Assembly: GCA_015501585.1 (NCBI GenBank)
Contig: JADNRY010000312.1
Location: forward strand, 1 to 64,000
Direction of reading: 5' to 3'
Source: Rhodocollybia butyracea
Lineage: Eukaryota; Basidiomycota; Agaricomycetes; Agaricales; Omphalotaceae
DNA length: 64,000 nucleotides
Part shown: one piece after another, positions 1-11,445 of the stretch
Layout of the letters: every line of letters starts with the position of its first letter
How positions within the stretch are numbered: position 1 is the stretch's first letter
Program-made: the position numbers and the translations under genes
The notes under the pieces: generated by a model
The model's input: the letters and a program-made list of their open reading frames with translations, nothing else
Database searches by the model: none
What the model was told of the DNA's origin: nothing

Positions 1-148
1 GTTACTACTGCGGTGACTGCCAATACAGCATCTAGTAAAGGTACGCACATTACTCCTTCACTCCCTATATCTCTTTTTAACGTTGTCCTAGGTAGCCGCC
101 CTACTCGTGGCAGAAAGGCACCCAAGACCCCCGAGATTGTCCCTGACA
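1..148 (+). CDS. Fragment of an unrecognised gene, cut by the KDZ element
   Basis: Two exon-like pieces (1-40 and 92-148) join across a GT-AG intron (41-91) to give an open, Ser/Thr/Lys-rich reading frame of about 32 residues with no recognisable domain. The frame continues only a few codons into the left inverted repeat of the transposon before a stop. The other half of the gene is not visible at the right end of the transposon. It may equally be chance coding potential. Confidence 0.25.
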
Positions 149-509
149 CACCTGTTAATCCCAAGTACCTATATATATAGAACCGATTGATCGGTTGATG
201 TCCGCTATATATACATAGCATTTGGAGCTATGGCCTAGATATGCATAAACATGTTAAAGTACTACTAAGTTATAATAGCCAGTAAACTGAGGAATTTTGT
301 ACACTGAGGCGGGTAAGAGGCTGGCCTGCCGGAGATGATGTCACCCAACGCATGACCGGATAACCGGATACTACTTTCCGCTCGCTGACTGTTCCGGTTC
401 CCGCTCATCATACTCCTCCCTGCCTGTCATCCCGCTTACCTGCTCATTGTCCCGCCTCCCGCCCATTGTCTGAGGCAACATTTCCGTTAAATGCATAATA
501 TAATATATT
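149..509 (+). repeat. Left terminal inverted repeat of the KDZ element
   Basis: The reverse complement of 10902-11253. The main difference is a 9-bp segment near 232-240 that is absent from the right copy. The rest matches almost perfectly by eye. Confidence 0.9.
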
Positions 510-619
510 AACTACTAACTGAATAAAGTATACAAGAAATAAACGACTACTTGTGCTGCGATACGAAAAGCGCCCATGACCGAAAAAAGCAAAGTCCGCT
601 GGAAAGAAAAATGACATGG

Positions 620-3063
620 CTAATCGTCGTCGAGCTCATCCTCCTCCTCCTCCTCCTCCTCGCTCTCCTTGTCCTCACCACCCAAAGACGAAGCCCTTTC
701 CTTTCCTTTCCTTGTTTGTCGTCGCTTAGACGGTCCAGCCTGAGCAGCATCTTTGGCTGGACGCTGTCTTTTCTTTGATGGCTTTGCATGTGTTCCACCA
801 GCGTCGCTGCGCTGTTTACGCCCCGGTTCAACCACAATGCCAGCCTCGATGTCAGCATCCAGCTTTTTTCATGAACTTCTTGTACTCCCGCTCGCTCATT
901 TTCACCCAATACGCCATTCCAGATGACCAAGCTTCATAGAGAGAATCAAGCGCCTCTTTATTCTTGATTTCTCGTGGTGACTCCTTGGGAACCGACTCCG
1001 GCCATCCGATGATATCAATCTTGTACTTTGCGACAATTTTTGTGCTGTAGTTGGCGTAGTTCATGACAATACGATCTTCGCCTGTAATGTTACCTAGTGA
1101 AAAAAAGGTCCATCAACTTGTTATTGACAACACTGCAAATAAGGAACTTACGGAGCCCCTCTAGAATGATTGCAACAGTTTGCTTGGCCTTCTCACTGTT
1201 CACGAGCTTCCGAGTGCCCACTAACATGGGATCACTAAGCACATAGTGTGAGCAAAAACTAAAAATACACACCTTTGTTATAAGTCGTAACAAAGCTCTC
1301 AAACATGAGCACAATCTCGTACACTTCCTTCTTGAAATGGGTCCTGAAGAAATCCCGTACGGGGCCACTGCCGATGACCGTAGGCTTGATAGTTGTCTCG
1401 AACGATCCACGAGTGAAAATACCGAAACCTGACAGTTCCGTTGCTTCATGTAGGGATTGAAACTAGAAACAGCAAACCATTAGTAGTGCATGTCAATTAG
1501 AAAAATGGGCCACGTACATCTTGATCGAATTTATGCAGCAGCTTTGTGGCTCGGGACGTCCCCACCTTATTAGATATCTTAGCCACATCCTTCTTTTGTT
1601 GCTGATACTCTGATAAATTCTCCATCAAGACCTCCAGCTTCTTCTTATCCTTTTTTGCTGCCATTAGACTCTTATCTCGTTTTGCTGCTCGACGAATTTC
1701 TGAGATGTGCAACCTGTCCCCCTTTGGCTGATCTATTCGATAATAACCATGCATCAGTTCAATAATACAAGGTACGAAATGATGACAAAAAATTGAGCTC
1801 ACCCGCATTGAGTTCTTGAGATTTGGCATGAACAATAGCGTCCCAAGCGCTATTTGATCTCTTCCTGAGGTGATGCTGGGATGAACCCGCGAGTTTCTTG
1901 AATTTGCTGACGCTCACATCATGCTCTTCGGCGAGAACCTCAATTAATTTCTCCTGTTCGCTCTGGAACTTCGAGATTGCCTCATTGAGGCGCTTTCGCT
2001 TCAAGGCTGCAGTTGCCTTTCTCAAGGAACGCTCCCCTGCACCCAAACAAGAATGACGTGAAGAACCTGCAGGTTCTGCTCTCTGTCCAGCGTCGGATAC
2101 TTGTGCCTCATCATCAGTCCCGTTAGACGCATCTTTCTCAGCAGTGTCCGACGCGTCATTCCCGTTGACACCGCCAGATGTGTCTCCCAGGCGAGGCGTG
2201 GGCGAAGGGGCTGGTGTTCCTGGAGGCGAGAAAGGATCGTGGATTTGTGACTCGTGGGGAATAGATGAGGCTGCTGGGGGCTGTTGAGTTCCGTTGAGGA
2301 TATGGACGGTTTTCGGCATCTGAATAGGCGCGTAGGAAGTGCTGACCACCTGAGTTGCAGGTGGAGTAGGAAGGCGAGTATGACTTTCGGAGGGGGGTTC
2401 AGAGTGTTTTGAAGCATCGACATTATTGCAGATGACCGTTTCCTTCCAGCTCAGTCGAGTAGGCCGTGTAGGAGCAGGACTGTGGACAGTGAAGCCAGCA
2501 TTTAGACTAAGCTGAGCGGGAAACGGCGTTGAATGATCAGTACGCGCCAAGGAATTGTGACCATGAGCTGAGCTGTTATATGCCGAGTTGCCGGAGATCG
2601 CAGAATTCGAAGCACCATTGGCTGCCTGATTTCCAAATCTAGGCGTATTAGTACCTGGGCTATGAACTGAGCTGGGTTGCGGAACCGGAAGACTACCAAA
2701 GAACCGTGGCGCAGCTGGTGCGGCTCTACGCAGATCGTTCTGCTCATTTTGCCCAAAATGGGACTTAGAGTAAACAGACGTCACAGGCCCATTGAAATAT
2801 ACAGGGGCTCCTTTAGGGTGGAATATCGGGGCTTGCTGCTGCATCCCTCGAGAGTCGGCAGGTCGATGAAAAGTAGGCTGGCCACTATATGTGGCAGCAG
2901 AGTGTGAAATTTCCGTCGAGCGGTGGATGGCAGGAGCGCCTGGGAGAAAGCGCGGCTGATTTTGATTATGAGGGGCATGGTTATGGCCCTGCGGGTTCGA
3001 CTGCCAATGAAAATTATTTTGTTGCGTAGGCTGGTGGAAAGCGAAATTTTTCTGTGAAGACAT
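620..3063 (-). CDS. Large unknown protein of the KDZ element (GWP-motif domain, acidic tail)
   Basis: Five exons on the minus strand, first exon 3063-1803, then 1732 downward, with GT-AG introns near 1733-1802, 1450-1515, 1230-1270 and 1095-1150. The product is about 690 residues. A long Pro/Gln/Asn/Ser-rich N-terminal half is followed by a basic coiled-coil-like stretch. Next comes a conserved block with an NY-NY motif and a GWP motif, then a Lys/Arg-rich tail ending in a Glu/Asp run. The GWP block recurs in the fragment at 11446-12043 and in many Agaricomycete proteins of unknown function. At a six-A run (about 866-871) the frame shifts: KKAGC then stop in one frame, an open basic/acidic tail in the next. 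This is either a real +1 mutation or a homopolymer error. Nuclear location is inferred from the basic tail only. It is divergent from the 3198 gene across 134 bp. Confidence 0.7.
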
Positions 3064-3197
3064 TTTTCTGGAGCCACAGGTGTATGATTTGTTGCTAACG
3101 CGAGGCGTTAAGCGCAGGTGCTCTCACGTGCAATTGGGTCCAAACAGAAGTCAACCTTTCATATCTCTTCTCCCAACTCGGTGTCAATAACACGACA
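3064..3197. promoter_or_regulatory. Short shared intergenic region between divergent genes
   Basis: Only 134 bp separate the start codons of the minus-strand gene (3063) and the plus-strand gene (3198), so both promoters must overlap here or in each other's 5' ends. No TATA box is clear. Co-regulation is inferred from layout only. Confidence 0.35.
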
Positions 3198-4466
3198 ATG
3201 CCCAGTGAGCTCTTTTATGTTTCGTTGCACCCCAGACTCATTTCTCCTCTTGTTCTCTCCAGTTTACGATTTTACCAATTATAATAAAGAAAAAACTCCA
3301 CCTCCAACGCCACGATCCATCCAAGCCCTTGCTGCAGCCAAAAAGGAGCGTGAGGTTCGAATGGCTTTGTTTAATAAGGATTCCGAAGGTACACGAATCT
3401 AAAAAGCCTATCGACTACACTAACCCAATCATAGATTTATTGGCTATCAATGCCGAGCTTGAAGATGCAGAAGGTGCCTATGCCAGCGCCACTGAACGGT
3501 TCGAGGCACAACTCAGCTTGACCCAAGAGAACTTGAGTAAGCTAATATTCATCCTAACGTCGACTTACAGACTAATTCCTGCCCTTAGGCAAGCTGTTGG
3601 TGACTCCCACTAGCTCGCCTCCTTCCACCCCCTCTCGAAAGTCGACCCGTAACCCCGCGCCTAATGTCGCACTTACTGCCTCCGATTATATCTCCAAGGC
3701 AACCGCTGAAAAGGCCGCCGTTGATGTTCTCACTACACCACAACGTTCCAGCGTAATCGATACAGCCTCAGCCTCAGCTTTTAAGCCAGCAAAGCGCCAG
3801 ACTGGGCTAATCCCCCCTACATCCGGCAACAGGACTAGCAACTCCTCCAGCACTGCTTCTTCTCAGAACTGCTTCGCCTATATTCCTGGGGGAATTTATC
3901 AAGCGGTTGGAACGGGTCAAAATCGAACGTTCCGACTCATCGATGGATTCCGAGCGCCTGTGATTCAGCCACCGAACATCAGCACATCTGACGGCGACAG
4001 GCTCTATGTGGTCTACTGGGGCCACGATAACATGGACCTGGTTACGCGCGAGTGGCAAGGACAGGCCGGTGCCACTGGTGCCAAGGAAGCCACTGACGGT
4101 TTGACCAATGCCCTTTACCGGCGTTTCCTTGGAACTGCTCTGGGTGAAGCCACTTATGAAGAGTGCCGCACGACTGGAGTCCTTGCTGCGCTGAAGAACA
4201 AGATGGATAACGAGCATTTTTTAGTTATCAAGGGTGAGAACCCTGGCGTGTATGTTCGTCGGTAAGCCGTTGTTCCTGCTTCTACTAAAATATATATATA
4301 CTAATACATTGGCAGAACCGTCGTAAGCAAGGGTTTAAAGTGGCATGGTGGTGAGTTCGTCCGCCTCATCGGAAATGCCAACAAAGCCCAAGCTCTTTTC
4401 AACCTCCTTGAGCGCTTGCGCTTTGTTGTGCCACTCCCGGCTCATCTTCGTTGGAAAATCGCTTGA
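3198..4466 (+). CDS. Unknown 352-residue protein of the KDZ element
   Basis: Five exons (3198-3204, 3263-3388, 3435-3536, 3589-4261, 4316-4466) with GT-AG introns of 46-58 bp join into one intact frame of 1059 nt. The tiny first exon encodes Met-Pro plus one base and was chosen because it alone gives an open start. The N-terminal part is charged and helical (about residues 10-75), followed by a Ser/Thr/Pro-rich linker. The C-terminal 190 residues form a compact domain, including a YVVYWGHD stretch and a final hydrophobic/basic helix. I do not recognise the family and see no catalytic motif. The intact frame, next to a ruined transposase, suggests it was preserved or decayed more slowly. Confidence 0.7.
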
Positions 4467-4671
4467 ACAGTCGCCGCAAATTCAAGTGCTTCATTATCTC
4501 GCAAGTTGTATATACCTATGACGAATCTTTTGTACCATCCTTGCTCAAATCAAACAGTGTTTGTGTCTGAATACTTGATCCTCATTTCAGTTGAAAATAT
4601 GCGTAAGTTTTAATAAATTGAATCAAAGTTTGGTGAACATGCAGCATAAGGGAGTATTGGTATGGGTTGGT

Positions 4672-5207
4672 TTAAAAGTATAGCCTGGGCTCCTCCGTGT
4701 GTTCCCCGGCACCTTCTCCGATGGTGTAACAATGGCGGCGGTAAGGATAAAACCAGCTCGCTTCTTTATTTCCAGTCTTTTCAACGAACGCCCCGATGCG
4801 TTGATTCTGGGCCTTTCGGAGAATGTTGTTGCGATTTCTAAAGGAATAATGAGAAATTATCAACGGATTGCTGCAATGACAAACCTGAGATACAAACTTG
4901 CAGCTGACTCCTTTCTTTTCTCCTTCTCGGCTCTTTTTTCTTCCTCGCTCATTTCAGCCCTCTTCTTTGCCATACGCGCAGCATTCTTTGACCGGTAAGC
5001 TTGGCCTTGCCTACAAATTTCTTCAGCCAAGCGAAAGAAGCACATATAAGGCCCGTACCTCTCACAATAATGCTTCGAAGCCCACTCTCGTTTAAACTTG
5101 CGCTTTTTGATTTTGGCAGCCTGTTCCTCAGTGGGTTCGGAATTGTGAGCTTGTTTGCTAGCAGGCGGCGGCGAATTGTTGCGAAGGCGATGGTTGGTCC
5201 TAGCCAT
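4672..5207 (-). CDS. Small basic unknown protein of the KDZ element
   Basis: Two exons on the minus strand with an intron near 4815-4880, ending at 4672. The first exon starts MARTNHRLRNN at 5207 and is extremely rich in Lys, Arg, Glu and Ala, with a predicted long helix and a CERYGPYMCFF segment in the middle. The second exon holds an NRNNILRKAQNQRIG stretch. The splice site is my best choice because it keeps both exons open. No domain is recognised. A nucleic-acid-binding accessory role is possible on composition alone but is not shown. Confidence 0.45.
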
Positions 5208-5747
5208 GACTTACAGTCAAGATGGTCACTCTTGAAAGGGTGGCTGAGCGTGAGAACCATCTTTTGAATAGGCATTTGGTGATAGTCTAAGTCCAAAATA
5301 ATTCGTATTTTGTCTATTATGGCCCCAGTATCTACGTCCACACTCTCATAATTTTAGTTTGTCGATAATAGGTCTATATAAACAGCTTTCTACCTTTTTT
5401 TCATACGAAATTTCTGGTTACATGAAAGAATACAAAAAGCAAGCACGATCACTATACAGAAGTTAGATGGCTTTACGCCTGTGAGGAAGAATCACTTATC
5501 GTAAAATATCCGTTGCATCTCAAGCTCCAAAAGTTAGGGTACATGTATTGTACTATTAATTGTACCTCTAACAGTTTTTTGAGATTTATTTAACGGCGTG
5601 AAGGCGTTCAAAGGTCGCTTCAAACCGCAAGGACTTATTTTATGTGTGCGTCACCAGTTCACATTTGACCGCATACACTAACTTTTTGAATCCCACTGTG
5701 ATAAGTAATAAGTTTTTATTTATTGAGAGCAAGGTCATAGTACTACA
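5208..5747. other. Non-coding spacer inside the KDZ element
   Basis: About 540 bp, AT-rich, between the start of the small basic gene and the stop codon of the TET/JBP gene. I see no further gene or inverted repeat. Confidence 0.5.
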
Positions 5748-7428
5748 CTACTCGTCACATAACATCTTCATACCTAACTTCCACAGGTCCTGCTTGTAAG
5801 CCCTCCAAGCTGCCAGCTCAGACGGGGAAGCCTTAGCGACAAATTCATTGTCATTCATAAAGTTATTAAAATACCATCGTAAAATTCCAGCAGCGGTAAA
5901 GAACGTAACGGAGTGCCTGTGCTCATCAGACTGGATTGGAATATTCCCGTGAACGACCGATGCAGAGGGTACAATAATGCTAGCGCCGGGCGGAAACTCG
6001 ACAACAATACCAAGACTCCAAAGAATAAGGTGACCCCCAAGCTTGGGGTTGAACTTTCCACCATTCCAGATAGCGCAGCACAGAAAAAAGCCATTCATAA
6101 AATCAATATGATTCCCTGTAGCGGCGTTGGTGAAATTATATTGAGAAGCGGCGAAGCAGGACCCAGGAAAGTTGTGCTTCAACTGCAGACCCGGTGTGTT
6201 CTGAAGTATACGGGTGAGGTTGGTGAGTAAACGGTGAACTTTTGGAAAGTAGGATTGTAGGCCCTCTAAGAACATTTTAGCTAAGTAGGATGAAAGAAAG
6301 GTGACGACGTACGGTCAACAAAACGCGCGACTTGCTGCACCTCCCGTGACTGCAAAATTTCTTCGACAATTGGTTGGTTGTGCGCCGAAATGGAAAAGTT
6401 GGTCGGGTGGATCTGGCCCTGTCCGTGGCTATAACCGGACGCAATTGTATCATACGTCCCTCTGCAATTTGAGCGTCGGGGAAGCCGGAGGCGGGAGTGG
6501 ACATCGCTCAAAAGGCTGTCAACCTTGTGCGTGAGTGACATCCAGATATCGCCATCACCTGGATGGCCGAGGAGGGCTGCCCAATTAACACCATCGGCAG
6601 CACGAATTAGACGGGAGCACCTGGTAAAATAAGAGTGAGTATATGGAGCGACATCACGCAGGGACGGACTTACTTCGCATCCCAGGGCACAAGGCGTAAA
6701 CCAGAGGTTTTCAAAACATCTGTAACGGACAGAATGGTGGGATAAGAAGCACACGATCGGCTACCCGTCCAACCGCCTGGTCTGACGCTCTCAAGATATT
6801 TGGCAACAAGGGCCAACGCCTTTGTCGCATCACGTTTCTTGATGGCAACACCTTTCATGTAGACGCCGCTGGCAGCCTGAACAGCACCACGCTCCTCAGC
6901 GCGCCGATGGCGTGCACGGTGGTGGTCCTTGGCCTTCTTACGCTCCTTTGCTGATAGTGTCATGTCCGCGACGTAGGTGGATGGGACACGGCTAGGTGTA
7001 CGGTCGGCGGGCAAGGCCACAAGTAGCTGGGACAAAGGGTTGAAGATACAGCTTTGAGCTAGGGTGAGAGATGAGGCAGGAAGGACCTCGAAATCATCCT
7101 CTTCACCCGCTTCCCAGGCCTCTTCAGACCGGTTATAGCCGTCCTGAAGGAGCCCGCCACTGTTGACATCAGGAACAACAATGTCTTGACCACGCTGGGC
7201 ATAGGGGTTGAATTCTCGATTACTGCGTGTGACGTGGAAGGCTGATAGGAATAATCAATAAGAATTCGCGTTATAAAGGGCATTTCTTGTAAATAAAAGG
7301 TGCGTCTTCGGCGTCCCACAGGATCGGGGTCACCTAACGACTGAAGAAGTTTAAGGGAAGGAAGTGGCTTACCTGTGGTATTAATAACAGAAAGATCAAG
7401 CCCGCCAGAAGATGTTTTGACTTGGGCA
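5748..7428 (-). CDS. TET/JBP-family 2-oxoglutarate/Fe(II) dioxygenase
   Basis: TET/JBP enzymes oxidise the methyl group of 5-methylcytosine or thymine in DNA, using Fe(II) and 2-oxoglutarate. The last exon (about 6265-5748) holds the double-stranded beta-helix core: a GNHIDFMN segment supplying the HxD iron ligands, GGHLILW, FPPGASIIVPSA, the distal histidine in VVHGN, and an arginine in RHSVTFF placed to bind 2-oxoglutarate. Upstream exons encode a basic segment and an FNPYAQRGQDIVVPDVNSGG stretch that fits Agaricomycete family members. Introns lie near 6280-6313 and 6621-6673, with one or two more around 7241-7372. The first exon is unresolved: the open frame runs past 7428 without an ATG that fits, so the start may be lost or spliced. 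The gene is head to head with the transposase. Catalytic residues appear intact. Confidence 0.8.
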
Positions 7429-7451
7429 TTGTGGCAGTATGAGACGTGTAA

Positions 7452-10400
7452 ATGAAGCGCCCAAGCTCACCATATCACGACCAGACCGACGCAAAAGATA
7501 TCGCAACGATGAAGCCACGGCAGCCAAGAAACACTACTGGCAATGTCATTATGCCCACCTCCATGCTCCCAGGGAAAAAGTCTCAACATCATTGTAGGGT
7601 TCTTAAGACCGTTCGCCCTTCTGCAATGCGTCGTCACCGAGACCAAACAACTGAAGAAATCCGCGTTCTGAATATACCGGAGATTGAGGAAGAAGGCGAG
7701 CAGGTTCTGCTTGACTCAATGAACTGGGACTTTAGCCAGCCTTTGAGTAACACTGGCGGTGAAATGGATGCTCAAGCTGAGGGAGATTGGGAAGAATGTG
7801 ATGAAATATACCATGAGCTTTTGAACGGTGTCCGTCGTGTGTGAGTACTTCTTTTTCTCGTGTCAACGCGAGTTATGATTATCTTTAAATAAGTTTCTAG
7901 CTACTCTGTGGATAATTGCAAATGACGGGATAGACTTGAGCGATCCTTTCTTCATTGGGCGCCGCAATTTCCTGGGATGACAGATGCCTACATGGATTGG
8001 GCTTTTAATGAAGAGCATGGCCATAAAATGCCCGAGGCTATCGATGGCCTCTCTTCACTATCACTAACAGTATTTGATGTATTTGGTGAGTCGATATTTT
8101 CCGGGCTGTTTTACATGTGCTTATATCCTCCAGGTACTTCAACCTGTCAAATTCCATTACCAAAGGATAGTTACATCTCAGCTAGCATAGTACGTGCCGG
8201 AGTCTTCCCATCTTCACCTCTGAAACACAACCATGGCTTTTCGACCCGAACACTCCACCTATACCATGACCTATTCTGCCGATGCCCCCGTGTCACCATA
8301 CAGCCTTTTCTGAAAGCCCTCTCCAATGTTCAAGGCATCGCCTTCAAACCATATCTCATGCAACAATTTTCGGCAGCCTATGACGCGTATCTTGAGGTTA
8401 AAAAGCGTGTTTGTCTTGAGGTTGACAAAGCGCTGGGGCGTGAAGATCCGAACTGGCGAATTATGCATGCCTGCCCCTGCTGCCAGTATGAGCTGAAGGA
8501 GGATGATGCTATGGATGTACAGATGCTTGTCGCCATGGACGGGAACGATTCGTTGAAGCAAGTGGAGGGAAAGAACGAGGCTGGGGATGATTCCCTTGCT
8601 GAGGCTGCAGACCGGCAATCAATGGAAAGGTTTGACCCACGGAACGCTGGTGGGAGCTATTTCCTATCTCAAGAAGATGTGGACAGGTGGGATGAGCCTC
8701 GTTGGTCAGACATACTGGAGTGGAACCCTGAAGGCAAGGGAAGGGCATGGACATGGGCCACAACCAACTGCGACAAAAAGTGGCTCAACACGAACGATAC
8801 GCACATGGGGAAGTCATGGGCAAAGTTTGACGAGAATGGAATCTTTCTTCTCATTTGCCGACATGGCATTGTCCTCTCTTTGTGTGATATGGTGAAGTCC
8901 AGCAAAAAGTACGCGTTCTTTTTTTTTCTTTCTCACCAACTCAAAGCTAACCTATATATATAGGGCAAAATATTCTCTAGCCTCCCTCTATCACTTCCTT
9001 GAAGCCGAACGTTTGCATCGTAAGACGAACGGCAAAACAGGCCCTCCTTCCGGTCAAATGTGTGTGTGCTATGATATTGGTTGTTCAAACTCCGTCACTG
9101 TGAAACGGAGCCCTCTGCGTGCTCTGGCAGAGTAGATGGGCTATCTTCCAGCGGTGGGAATGATGCATGGCTATGCCCATGAACGCCTTTGCCAGCTAAT
9201 CTTTCTTCTGCTCTACATAATCGCCGCCAGCTTGGAGGATGGGGAGGTACCCGAACAGTGGTTCTCACGATCAAACACTCTGGCATCTGCCATTTGTCAC
9301 GCAAGCATTTTTCATCGCAGACAAGCGATTGCTCAGTATGCTTATCACACTGATCAATTTGAAGCTTATGCCAACCTCAGTAAATTCCTCGTTAATCACT
9401 ATAAGCAATGCCTACACATCAGGAAAAGCCGTTTTTGCCTAGGTGACCCAGAGTGGCCTAAAGCAAACTAGGTGACCTATGAATCCTATGGCATCCTAGG
9501 AGTTTGGGCTTGTCCCTTGCCAGTCAAGGCTCTTGAGGATTCCCTAGGCAAGCCTAGGATACCCTAGGGAATCCTCAAGAGCCTTGACTGGCAAGGGATG
9601 AGCCCAAACTCCTAGGATGCCATAGGATTCATAGGTCACCTAGTTTGCTTTAGGCCACTCTGGGGTCACCTAGGCAAAAACGGCTTTTCCTGATGCAGAT
9701 CCTTGCCACCGCCAACGCTCTTAAGTCTCGAATGCAGGCTGCCGGCATTACCGATGCAAAGGTGTTCTTCGACTGGCTTCAGGAGGAGAAGGAGTATCTC
9801 CAGGGTCTTGCAAAGGAACCACCACAGGAAACGCTCCAAATGGAGTACCATCGGAAGCTTGTTGCCCTTAAGGACTGTCAAGTGATCCTGAAGGAGGCTC
9901 GATCTGCCTGGCGACCGGGACAAAATGAATGCTCTTGAGCGAGCCCAGCAGCACACTCAAGAGAACGAACGCAAACTCCTTGCAGATGTTCAGGCTCTCG
10001 AGACCAAGCTCGATATTCGGATGCGATGGACAGAAGGCTCGGAAGAGTGGAACCGCGCGGCTGAACTGACCCATAACTCACAATACCGGCAAGCATTGGA
10101 CAAGTTGGAAGGCCTGTTGGTTGCGCATATATTTGAGCTTTCAAAAATGAACGTGTCGGGTACAGGTGTGTTGAAATTCCCTAGACCATTCATTAATGGC
10201 AGTTGATAGGGTACAAGATGAGGAAACATTTGGCGCATGCTCTCAAAAGGCGAAGCAAAACGATCCAAGCTGCGCTGAAGGATTATAACACCGTTGCTGC
10301 AAAAATGAAGCCCCTCGTCGTACGCTTGAATGGGAGGAGGTAGTGGAGCATGCTTTCCTTTCTGAATTTGACATTCTCCGGGACACCCGTCAGGATGTTC

Positions 10401-10873
10401 GGGAAAAGGTGTGGGCATCCCCAGCCAACTGCGTTCTCATGACCCAGTTCTTCAAGTTTGTGGGTGCTGAAATGGAGCTTCATCGTGTACACCAGGAGAT
10501 TTGCCAGTTTCTTACACATATGCAGGACGAGTCGGATGAACTTTGTGCAAAGGAGAATGAGCTTAAAGCGTCAAACCCGACCCTCGCCCTTCAAATCAAG
10601 AAGCTTTGCATGGAGCATGGCAGGTTTAAGTCGATCCATTACAAGCGGCTTCATTCAATTACTTTGCTTCGAGGGTTTGACGGAAAGACCAACAGTAAAT
10701 ACTTTACTCAAGGCACCTCCGTCAAACATAAGACCAGCGTACCGGCGTCATTCGATCAGCAGGACAAGGAGGAGGTTGAACCTGGTGACCAGGAGGATGA
10801 ATCTGAGAGTGAGGTCAAGGACGATCTTATTCACTGTGTTGATACTCTTTTGTCAGTTGCTACGGACACTTAA
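7452..10873 (+). pseudogene. KDZ transposase, broken by stops, frameshifts and a MITE
   Basis: DDE-type transposase of the KDZ superfamily. Exons visible are 7452-7842, about 7903-8082, 8133-8910, 8964-10164 and 10209-10873. Family features include a CxC1-like cysteine-cluster region (YHDLFCRCPRVTIQPF, ACPCCQYEL, LVAMDGNDSLK), CRHGIVLSLCDMVKS, the acidic motif CYDIGCSNS, MMHGYAHERLCQ and SIFHRRQAIAQYAYHTDQF. The C-terminal part is helical and highly charged. Damage: TGA at 7923-7925 where a Trp codon is expected, TAG at 9133-9135, a frameshift near 9920, another near 10315, and a 279-bp MITE at 9417-9695. Removing the MITE and one CA restores the frame. The N-terminal start is tentative. Confidence 0.88.
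9417..9695. mobile_element. Palindromic MITE, CATCAGGAAAAGC family, copy 1
   Basis: A near-perfect 279-bp foldback: the outer ends are CATCAGGAAAAGCCG and its complement, and the arms meet around 9553-9560 at CCTAGG-rich sequence. It is flanked by a 2-bp CA repeat (9415-9416 and 9696-9697). Removing the element and one CA joins KQCLQ to ILATANALKS in the KDZ frame, which proves both ends. It has no coding capacity. Confidence 0.9.
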
Positions 10874-10901
10874 TTATACTAGTTGCTGCGTTGTATAAAG
10901 C

Positions 10902-11253
10902 AATATATTATATTATGCATTTAACGGAAATGTTGCCTCAGACAATGGGCGGGAGGCGGGACAATGAGTGGGTAAGCGGGATGACAGGCAGGGAGGAGTA
11001 TGATGAGCGGGAACCGGAACAGTCAGCGAGCGGAAAGTAGTATCCGGTTATCCGGTCATGCGTTGGGTGACATCATCTCCGGCAGGCCAGCCTCTTACCC
11101 ACCTCAGTGTACAAAATTCCTCAGTTTACTGGCTATTATAACTTAGTAGTACTTTAACATGTTTATGCATATAGCTCCAAATGCTATGTATATATAGCGG
11201 ACATCAACCGATCAATCGGTTCTATATATATAGGTACTTGGGATTAACAGGTG
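10902..11253 (-). repeat. Right terminal inverted repeat of the KDZ element
   Basis: The reverse complement of 149-509, lacking a 9-bp internal segment. It ends GATTAACAGGTG and begins 28 bp after the transposase stop codon. Confidence 0.9.
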
Positions 11254-11362
11254 GCTACTCAAGCCAACCTGAAGTTTGCATATGTACTCAAGTCAACCTG
11301 AAGTTGGGATAAGTACTCAAGTCAACTTAAGTCAACTTAAGTATTTTAGACTTTTCCTGATG
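11254..11362. repeat. Partial element ending CTTTTCCTGATG
   Basis: A stretch with five degenerate copies of an ACTCAAGTCAACCTGAAG-like motif, ending at 11351-11362 with CTTTTCCTGATG. That is exactly the terminus of the MITE family at 9417 and 14015. The opposite end is missing, apparently lost at the junction with the KDZ element. Confidence 0.5.
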
Positions 11363-11445
11363 GACTAGTTAGCAGGCAAACAGAAGTCAAAGAAATCATC
11401 AATATCAAACTTTGTACATGTTCTGTCACTTGGGTTTATTGAACA

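Larger units (their letters stand above)
149..11253. mobile_element. KDZ-superfamily DNA transposon carrying a TET/JBP gene
   Basis: An 11.1 kb element bounded by inverted repeats of 361 and 352 bp, outer ends CACCTGTTAATCCC and its complement. It encloses five genes in alternating orientation, including a KDZ (Kyakuja-Dileera-Zisupton) transposase and a TET/JBP-family dioxygenase, an association established for basidiomycete KDZ elements. No target-site duplication is obvious: flanks at 140-148 and 11254-11262 differ. The right end abuts the end of another repeat family at 11254-11362. The transposase is a pseudogene, so this copy is not autonomous now, although the other genes are largely open. 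Boundaries come from where the inverted match stops. Confidence 0.85.

Noticed and set aside
547..930. A 127-residue minus-strand frame with an Arg-rich run, and a plus-strand Leu-rich frame at 551-778
   Set aside because: Both are out-of-phase readings of the CTC/GAG repeat that encodes the acidic tail of the 620-3063 gene.
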